24,517 nucleotides of DNA, from positions 1 to 24,517 of the IMG/VR virus record IMGVR_UViG_3300046328_000195; one strand, written 5' to 3'. This DNA is from a virus. Below are positions 19,965-24,517 of the stretch, piece after piece. A model generated the notes under the pieces. It had not been told where the DNA came from, searched no databases, and saw nothing but the letters and a program-made list of their open reading frames with translations. The position numbers were made by a program, and so were the translations under genes. Within the stretch, counting starts at the first letter, position 1. Every line of letters starts with the position of its first letter.

Positions 19965-20072
19965 TTACACTGGTTCTGTAAGTCCAGGATTATTTCTACT
20001 TTATTATACTAAGCTAGGTCTAATGTTCCTTGTTACATTAAGAGTCGTCACAATATAGGCGACTGCTATATC
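19965..20072 (-). ncRNA. Pseudoknotted 5' leader of the SPFH unit
   Basis: The 240 bases between the -7 box (20147) and the membrane gene hold no gene. Two H-type pseudoknots can be drawn: GATATAG/CTATATT (20072-20066/20058-20052) with AGTCG/CGACT (20064-20060/20047-20043), and CTGG/CCAG (19987-19984/19973-19970) with TTACA/TGTAA (19981-19977/19969-19965). A hairpin TAATGT/ACATTA lies between. Leaders elsewhere in the window are only about 15-30 bases, so this may be a regulatory element. Confidence 0.45.
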
Positions 20073-20146
20073 AGGGCGTGGGCTATAAATACTACCAATT
20101 CTTACCTCTTTGACTGCCTTTCTCAGTGTGTTGTTATTTTCTTCTG

Positions 20147-20181
20147 CAAAGATACAAACTATTTTTTAATCCTGCAAGCTT
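20147..20181 (-). promoter_or_regulatory. Promoter for the SPFH/RNA unit
   Basis: TATCTTTG (20154-20147, minus strand) and AAGCTTG (20181-20175) with the standard 21-base spacing. It abuts the stop codon of the PD-(D/E)XK gene. It is the only clear promoter upstream of the RNA region. Confidence 0.8.
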
Positions 20182-20870
20182 TATTTAAAATATTTTTTAT
20201 AAATTTTATGATAGGCTTCTATTTCCTTAGCTACCTTATCAAACTTATTCAAAAATGTCTCTGCTCTTTCTTTAGAGTAAGGTGTTGGTATGTAAGCAAT
20301 CTCTCCTGTTAATCTAAGAGGATACTTTTCTTGACCGTTCCCTTTTCTATCTACTAGCATTACACCTGAATAAGCAATCTTCTCTCCCTCTAACTCTCTT
20401 TGATAAGCGTATAGAGTTGTTTGTTGATAATCATCTCCTCCGTAGTCTTTGGCTTTCTTATCAATTGCCCCAGTCTTTAAATCCTGGATTACTAAACCAT
20501 TTTCCCCTTGGTACTCTTGGTCAATAAATCCTTGGATAACATAAGAACCTCTATCAACAACTACTTCAACCTCGTATTTTGCATTCTCCGGCCTTGTAAT
20601 CTGAGATAGTACAGAAATATCAAACTCTGAAAGATCTGATGTCTCAAGCTTCTCTAAGAACTCTCCGCACTTACTACCATACTCTGTGAAGATATTTCCC
20701 TCTCCTCTGATACCCAAGAAGTAATTAGCAAAAAACTCTCCTCGATAAGCCTCCTCAGTAAACGACCCGTAGGCCGAATAACTGAGTTTAGGTTTACCTA
20801 TGTGTTGGGGGTACTTCCCTCCTTCATTCTCATAGACTTTTGGTAAGTCTAACATCTTTGTCTCTCCCAT
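20181..20870 (-). CDS. PD-(D/E)XK nuclease, Cas4/RecB-like
   Basis: 229 residues. The catalytic core is VIQGFIDQEY (GxxD) followed by LVIQDLKTG (D-x-K), then the QQTTLYAYQREL helix that matches the Q-x3-Y motif of RecB/Cas4 nucleases. There is no obvious iron-sulfur cysteine cluster. The N-terminal segment KLSYSAYGSF is like the LSxS start of the family. It is probably a 5'-3' DNA exonuclease for recombination or end processing. It follows the DnaQ-like exonuclease gene by 1 base in a two-gene unit, so the pair may work together. Confidence 0.85.
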   Translation of the reverse strand: MGETKMLDLPKVYENEGGKYPQHIGKPKLSYSAYGSFTEEAYRGEFFANYFLGIRGEGNIFTEYGSKCGEFLEKLETSDLSEFDISVLSQITRPENAKYEVEVVVDRGSYVIQGFIDQEYQGENGLVIQDLKTGAIDKKAKDYGGDDYQQTTLYAYQRELEGEKIAYSGVMLVDRKGNGQEKYPLRLTGEIAYIPTPYSKERAETFLNKFDKVAKEIEAYHKIYKKYFK

Positions 20871-20871
20871 A

Positions 20872-21972
20872 CTAAATACTGTCTAACATTTGTGCAATTT
20901 CTGCACGTTTACTTTCTTGTAATGCCGGCTTATCCGACTTAAACATCTCGTTATTTATATAGATATTTACTAAAATATCCTCTACGATAACTCTATCTTT
21001 CTTAGTCAACTTTTTCTTTTTGAGTAAGTCTTTTAACTCTTCTTTAGTCTCATCTAAGATCTCTGTTGCATTAATCAACTTATGTAATAGTGGTAGTTTA
21101 GCAAACAATACATCCTCAGGATCTGTTGTATCTACTTTTTCTGCAACTTTCTTTACGGGAGCTTTCTTAGGCTCTTCTTTAGGGACATCTACTGGCTTAG
21201 CAATATTCTTTGTTGGAACTAATTTAGTTGCACCACCCTCTTTTACTGCTGTTGCTTCATCAAACTCAAACACTCTCTCTCCCTTGATTCTACGAATTAC
21301 GTTGAATGTAGCAATAGTGTCTAACGTACAATACTTAGCAATTCTTTCTACTTCTCCTCTGTAATAAGCAGATCCTACTTCATCTCCAACTAAATCTACT
21401 TTAGAGATTGGGATGTTTAATGTTGTGCACAATGCTTGCAAAGAACTGCCCGCACCTGTTCCGCCCATCTTCCAAATGTCGGCATTTGTACAAAGATTAC
21501 GGCTTTCCCAAGGTTTTAAGTGAGCTGTGTCTAACAATGTAGGAATAGTGATGCTGTTGATTATGTATCTCTTGCATAAGAAAGGGTAATCAAAGTACTT
21601 AGCTGCGTGTCCTACTAATCTGTAGTTTTTACCACCTTCACTTTGAGCCATTCTCTGTAAGAAATCTCTAAGCTCTGTTAATAAAGCTGCTTCATCTTCT
21701 CCGTAGAACTCTTTGAACTTTAGCTTTTCTTCCCCAATCATAAACACAAGACTTACTGCACATACTTTACTAAACTCTGCGAATAGTGATGATGTCTTGT
21801 CCCAAGAGTCTGATAATTCCTCAAAATAAGGAACTTCTCCTGATTGCTTGTTCTTATACTCCCAAGCTGATTGCCATTCGGGTGATAAGTCTTCGTACTT
21901 TTCCTTAATTCTAACCGTCTCAATGTCAATTGCTACGAAGTGGTTAGTTGGAATGTCTCTTAATAATTTCAT
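20872..21972 (-). CDS. DEDDy 3'-5' exonuclease (DnaQ/PolB-exo-like) with C-terminal extension
   Basis: 366 residues. AIDIET near residue 15 (DxE), VGHAAKYFDYPFL near residue 123 (second Asp) and the late YRGEVERIAKYCTLDT (Y-x3-D type) form a DEDDy exonuclease site. After about residue 240 comes a Lys/Pro/Glu-rich linker (VPKEEPKKAPVKK) and a helical domain of about 90 residues unlike any I know. It is separate from the polymerase's own exonuclease domain. Probable roles are recombination, host DNA degradation or proofreading in trans. First gene after its promoter and paired with the PD-(D/E)XK nuclease. Confidence 0.85.
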   Translation of the reverse strand: MKLLRDIPTNHFVAIDIETVRIKEKYEDLSPEWQSAWEYKNKQSGEVPYFEELSDSWDKTSSLFAEFSKVCAVSLVFMIGEEKLKFKEFYGEDEAALLTELRDFLQRMAQSEGGKNYRLVGHAAKYFDYPFLCKRYIINSITIPTLLDTAHLKPWESRNLCTNADIWKMGGTGAGSSLQALCTTLNIPISKVDLVGDEVGSAYYRGEVERIAKYCTLDTIATFNVIRRIKGERVFEFDEATAVKEGGATKLVPTKNIAKPVDVPKEEPKKAPVKKVAEKVDTTDPEDVLFAKLPLLHKLINATEILDETKEELKDLLKKKKLTKKDRVIVEDILVNIYINNEMFKSDKPALQESKRAEIAQMLDSI

Positions 21973-21993
21973 ATTCTTGTTTTAAATTTTTTA

Positions 21994-22028
21994 CAAAGGT
22001 AATACTTCTTTTTTATTCTTGCAAGCTT
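21994..22028 (-). promoter_or_regulatory. Promoter for the nuclease pair
   Basis: TACCTTTG (22001-21994, minus strand) and AAGCTTG (22028-22022) with a 21-base spacing. It starts at the stop codon of the secreted-protein gene, and the exonuclease ATG is 22 bases downstream. Confidence 0.75.
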
Positions 22029-22412
22029 TTATGGTAAAAATTGTATCATTGATTCATCACTAAAGACAATCCTACATCCATACTTAGCTTCATCAAACAT
22101 TTGGAGCCCTATTTCTAGCCCTGTACCTCTTTGTCTATACACAGCAGATTGAAATACCATACCACCTGATGTTTTACCCTCATCAATATCGGTTACTTGA
22201 TCATAGAAAGTAATTGTGTTGTCGGAGCTGTATATCTTAAGTACTGCTCTATTGCCGTAGTTAAAAAAGATAGTGTTTACAGCATCTATTCTCTTTGTAT
22301 CGTCCCCTTTAGTTACAGCTACTTCTGTATAAATTCTTCTGAACTGCTTTTGTTGTGCGTTAGCAAAATTTAGTGAAAGCACTAACAACAATAGTAAAAA
22401 TATTCTTTTCAT
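22029..22412 (-). CDS. Small secreted protein with signal peptide, 127 aa
   Basis: 127 residues from ATG 22412, chosen because it begins a classical signal peptide (MKRIFLLLLLVLSLNFANA, cleavage before QQ) and leaves a 1-base gap to the upstream stop; the longer frame from 22463 would overlap that gene. The mature part is beta-rich and tyrosine-rich (RRIYTEVAV, RAVLKIYSSDNTITFYDQ, YGCRIVFSDESMIQFLP). Probably periplasmic. No family recognised; secreted proteins are uncommon in phage early regions. Confidence 0.75.
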   Translation of the reverse strand: MKRIFLLLLLVLSLNFANAQQKQFRRIYTEVAVTKGDDTKRIDAVNTIFFNYGNRAVLKIYSSDNTITFYDQVTDIDEGKTSGGMVFQSAVYRQRGTGLEIGLQMFDEAKYGCRIVFSDESMIQFLP

Positions 22413-22413
22413 A

Positions 22414-22623
22414 TTAATCTTCTTTAATTTCCCACTCTCTTCCCAAAATTCCGGCAAACCCAATAGTGTTACTTACTTCATCTACTATGTAGCTTGAACC
22501 CTCTAATGGAGTAAAAAATGCATTTTTTTCGGCATCATACTCTTTAAATATTGCCCAATCTTCTTTCGTGTTATCAAGGTAGTAGACTTGCCCTGGAACT
22601 AATTCTTCTTCTCTGTGTTTCAT
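22414..22623 (-). CDS. Small hypothetical protein, 69 aa
   Basis: 69 residues, acidic, strand-rich: LVPGQVYYLDNTKEDWAIFKEYD then FFTPLEGSSYIVDEV. The opening PGQVYY pattern suggests a small beta-barrel. No membrane segment, no family. It ends 1 base before the secreted-protein ATG. Confidence 0.68.
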   Translation of the reverse strand: MKHREEELVPGQVYYLDNTKEDWAIFKEYDAEKNAFFTPLEGSSYIVDEVSNTIGFAGILGREWEIKED

Positions 22624-22626
22624 AAT

Positions 22627-22941
22627 TTATTTGATTAAATCTATATAAGTTGGTGCCGGAGCAAGTTCTAAAGTAAACTCATCATACTCATCATATTTTT
22701 TACCAATTGTTAAATGGTAATCATCAGGCTCGCCATAAATTTGTTGAAGATTAGATAGTAACTCTTTTGTTGGCATATACTCTCCATTATCTTCAAGCTC
22801 CTCTGTTCTACATACCCACGAAAACCGTGTGTCTAAGTTAATATCACATTCTACTAATTGTAGAGACTCTTCTAATGGTAAGAAATCTAATTTCTCATCC
22901 AACATTTTCTGTGCAAATTTTTGCTTTAGTTTTTCTTGCAT
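22627..22941 (-). CDS. Hypothetical protein, 104 aa
   Basis: 104 residues. A helical N-terminus (KLKQKFAQKMLDEKLDFLPLEES) is followed by an acidic alpha/beta part (YGEPDDYHLTIGKKYDEYDEFTLELA). The start context is AAATAAAGATG, like other genes here. No known motif. Three bases from the next gene. Confidence 0.68.
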   Translation of the reverse strand: MQEKLKQKFAQKMLDEKLDFLPLEESLQLVECDINLDTRFSWVCRTEELEDNGEYMPTKELLSNLQQIYGEPDDYHLTIGKKYDEYDEFTLELAPAPTYIDLIK

Positions 22942-22943
22942 CT

Positions 22944-23201
22944 TTATTTATTTTGCGGGTTCATGGCTTTATAATTAGCCAATACATATTTTTGTACTCT
23001 TTTAGATGCCTTTGAAGTTCCGTTTAGCATTGCCTCATAGGCTTCTTTAAAACTCAAGTTAACATACTTTAAATGTCTGTATAATTCTCGATGAATTGGG
23101 TATGGACTAGTTGACCATTGATTCCCATCTTCTGATATGTACAGACCTCCAATTTCTCGGATATCAGATAAGTCTTGTTTTGTTCCTGTATAAAATGCCA
23201 T
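22944..23201 (-). CDS. Hypothetical protein, 85 aa
   Basis: 85 residues; begins MAFYTGTKQDLSDIREIGG and ends in a basic helix (KASKRVQKYVLANYKAMNPQ). The ATG follows AGATAAGAT, a clear example of the start context used across the window. Function unknown. Confidence 0.66.
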   Translation of the reverse strand: MAFYTGTKQDLSDIREIGGLYISEDGNQWSTSPYPIHRELYRHLKYVNLSFKEAYEAMLNGTSKASKRVQKYVLANYKAMNPQNK

Positions 23202-23214
23202 ATCTTATCTATTT

Positions 23215-23376
23215 TTAATAATCATCTGCTAATTTTATTCCCCAAAAAAGGGTCGCAAATAGCAGTGGTATATACGCTATAAACCAAGCTTCTCCGTAAG
23301 TTATTTGTAAGAAAGTAACCCCTACTATAAACCCTACTAAAATTAGTAGTACAAATATATTTATAAAATGTTTCAT
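23215..23376 (-). CDS. Two-helix membrane protein, 53 aa
   Basis: ATG 23376, TAA 23215. 53 residues: MKHFINIFVLLILVGFIVGV is one membrane helix and AWFIAYIPLLFATLFWGI another. It begins 1 base after the upstream stop and ends 13 bases before the next ATG, exactly filling a gap. No family recognised. Confidence 0.68.
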   Translation of the reverse strand: MKHFINIFVLLILVGFIVGVTFLQITYGEAWFIAYIPLLFATLFWGIKLADDY

Positions 23377-23377
23377 A

Positions 23378-23746
23378 TTAATCTAACCCTAATTTTTTAC
23401 GTTTGTTTGTATCGTACTGACTACCTTTGAATAGCTCAGCAAATTTTGCATCAATTACTTTTCTTGATTTGTACCATCTTGGCACTGCACCAACCCCACC
23501 TATTGTGTAAGGGTAATATAGAAACCATTTAGGATTTCTAATAATACGAGGATGCGTAGTACCATATATGTATAAATTACCTGTCCAAGTAGAAGTAATT
23601 CTAGTGTACTCTCTATCGGTTTTTTCTAAAAACTCTAAAATATCCTTATCTTTAGCCGGAGACCCGTCTTCAAAACGTAGTATAGCACCGCTTATTAATT
23701 GCACTATAAAAAATGCAGTTAGTACTGACATAATAAATACCCCCAT
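23378..23746 (-). CDS. Membrane-anchored hypothetical protein, 122 aa
   Basis: 122 residues. A hydrophobic N-terminus (about 2-24) is an anchor or signal, followed by a basic soluble domain rich in aromatic residues (NPKWFLYYPYTIGG, VPRWYKSRK). Its ATG overlaps the preceding TAA by one base (TAATG), so translation is coupled. A second ATG at 23731 is possible. Function unknown. Confidence 0.68.
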   Translation of the reverse strand: MGVFIMSVLTAFFIVQLISGAILRFEDGSPAKDKDILEFLEKTDREYTRITSTWTGNLYIYGTTHPRIIRNPKWFLYYPYTIGGVGAVPRWYKSRKVIDAKFAELFKGSQYDTNKRKKLGLD

Positions 23747-24270
23747 TATTCGTAATTTTCGTTAAACACCTTGTTCAAATTATCTCTTTTATCCTTTAGC
23801 TTTTTTCTGCGAGCAGCTTTTTCCAACTCTTCAGCATTTTCAATAGCCCATTGCGTTTCGTAGAACTCTTCTAAGCTTACATTAATGTCTGTGTATTTCT
23901 TATCCCCTAGAAAAATCCCACCTTTAGCTACGTACTTATACCTGTATAAGTTAATAGGGTAAATCAATAATAGCATCAAAAACTGCAATCCTACATTATT
24001 ATCTGTATAATCTAACTCCCACTTTACTATACACCAACCCTGCCAATCAGTATCTTTTAGCTCGTAGATTGGATCTACTTTGGTCAAGAACCTTTCTCTT
24101 TTTGGTAATTTAATATTTATAGAGATATAATCTCTTAAACTTTTACCACTTTTTAATTTTGTCGAGTCTAGCATCATATACAATAACCCTGAAACAGCAA
24201 CCCATACAAGCAATACTATAAAGCTGCCTGCTAAAAAACCCAGTACGTCTTCTATAAATATATTTTCCAT
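23746..24270 (-). CDS. Membrane protein with two hydrophobic segments, 174 aa
   Basis: 174 residues: membrane helix at about 10-34, a soluble loop with DTDWQGWCIVKWELDY, a second hydrophobic stretch (GLQFLMLLLIYPINLYRY, about 94-112), and a C-terminal lysine-rich coiled-coil-like tail (NAEELEKAARRKKLKDKRDN). Envelope-associated by composition. No family recognised; with the next two genes it makes a run of three membrane proteins. Confidence 0.68.
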   Translation of the reverse strand: MENIFIEDVLGFLAGSFIVLLVWVAVSGLLYMMLDSTKLKSGKSLRDYISINIKLPKRERFLTKVDPIYELKDTDWQGWCIVKWELDYTDNNVGLQFLMLLLIYPINLYRYKYVAKGGIFLGDKKYTDINVSLEEFYETQWAIENAEELEKAARRKKLKDKRDNLNKVFNENYE

Positions 24271-24272
24271 AA

Positions 24273-24517
24273 TTAACTCATTAAATCTTTATCTGTTAAA
24301 TCTTCTTCTTTAAAAAGTTCATACTCACTATTTTCTGTTTTGAAATGTAAGTAATCTTCTCTCTGTTCTAAAATCTCTGTTATTGGTGTTGTTAACCAAG
24401 AGTACGAGATGCTTTTTGGGCCTACTATTGCAGAATATCCAACTTTAGGTTCGTTGTGTACTTCTTTGAAAGACCCTCTTTCATCCCACTCTACCCAATT
24501 AATGTCTTTTGACTCTT
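24273..24517 (-). CDS. Hypothetical phage protein, C-terminal 80 residues (start outside window)
   Basis: An open frame enters from the right edge and stops at 24273. It reads INWVEWDERGSFKEVHNEP, then VGYSAIVGPKSISYSWLTTP and an acidic end (YELFKEEDLTDKDLMS). A compact alpha/beta domain ending in a charged tail; no family recognised. Two bases separate it from the membrane gene downstream. Confidence 0.65.
   Translation of the reverse strand, partial: ESKDINWVEWDERGSFKEVHNEPKVGYSAIVGPKSISYSWLTTPITEILEQREDYLHFKTENSEYELFKEEDLTDKDLMS

Noticed and set aside
19930-20100. A tRNA gene in the SPFH leader (CTTACAG resembles a Val UAC anticodon loop)
   Set aside because: No acceptor or T-arm can be paired around it; the bases are better explained by pseudoknot stems.
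1-24517. CRISPR array, insertion sequence or attachment site
   Set aside because: I saw no regularly spaced long repeats, no transposase-like protein and no terminal inverted repeats; the tRNA genes show no adjacent integrase or duplicated 3' end.

Overview
The window looks like the early/replication region of a low-GC double-stranded DNA phage (or prophage) of a Bacteroidota host, probably Flavobacteriia. Three things suggest the host. Transcription signals have the Bacteroidota form (TAnnTTTG at -7 and a TTG-containing -33 box, 21 bases apart). Start codons follow A-rich AATAAGAT-type leaders instead of Shine-Dalgarno sequences. Many of the small proteins are of types I associate with Bacteroidota phages. 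Every gene I can support is on the minus strand, tightly packed with ATGA-type overlaps, so transcription runs from high to low coordinates.

Layout in the direction of transcription. (1) 24517-22029: small unrecognised, membrane and secreted proteins. (2) Promoter ~21994: a DnaQ-like exonuclease with a C-terminal extension, then a Cas4/RecB-like PD-(D/E)XK nuclease. (3) Promoter ~20147: a pseudoknotted 5' leader, a two-helix membrane protein, an SPFH/prohibitin-like lipoprotein and a 48-residue protein. These are followed by about 1.55 kb without protein genes that holds a highly structured RNA region, four tRNA or tRNA-like elements (several with abnormal loops) and a possible permuted tmRNA-like element, then an HNH endonuclease and two small genes. 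(4) Promoter ~15994: nrdB and nrdA, with a terminator-shaped hairpin in the leader and a terminator after nrdA. (5) Promoter ~13161: small and membrane proteins, a primase-like candidate and an HNH-like zinc protein. (6) Promoter ~10793: a polynucleotide-kinase-like protein, an Rnl5-type RNA ligase and a metallophosphoesterase, then thymidylate synthase, a dNMP kinase and a HAD phosphatase. (7) Promoter ~4786: a truncated J-domain protein, a second metallophosphoesterase and dUTPase. (8) Promoter ~3106: a 33-residue membrane peptide, a winged-helix-like protein and a DnaB-like helicase with an SSB-like acidic tail, then a terminator. (9) Promoter ~1117: a T7-type family A DNA polymerase that runs off the left edge.

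Together the genes form a nucleotide-supply module (ribonucleotide reductase, dUTPase, ThyA, dNMP kinase), a replication/nuclease module (polymerase, helicase, putative primase, two nucleases) and an RNA module (tRNA-like genes, large structured RNA, RNA-repair enzymes). Five promoters share an extended AAGCTTG -33 box, which suggests one phage-wide regulon. The most unusual parts are the large structured RNA region with its odd tRNA-like elements, and the split kinase/ligase/phosphoesterase RNA-repair operon.
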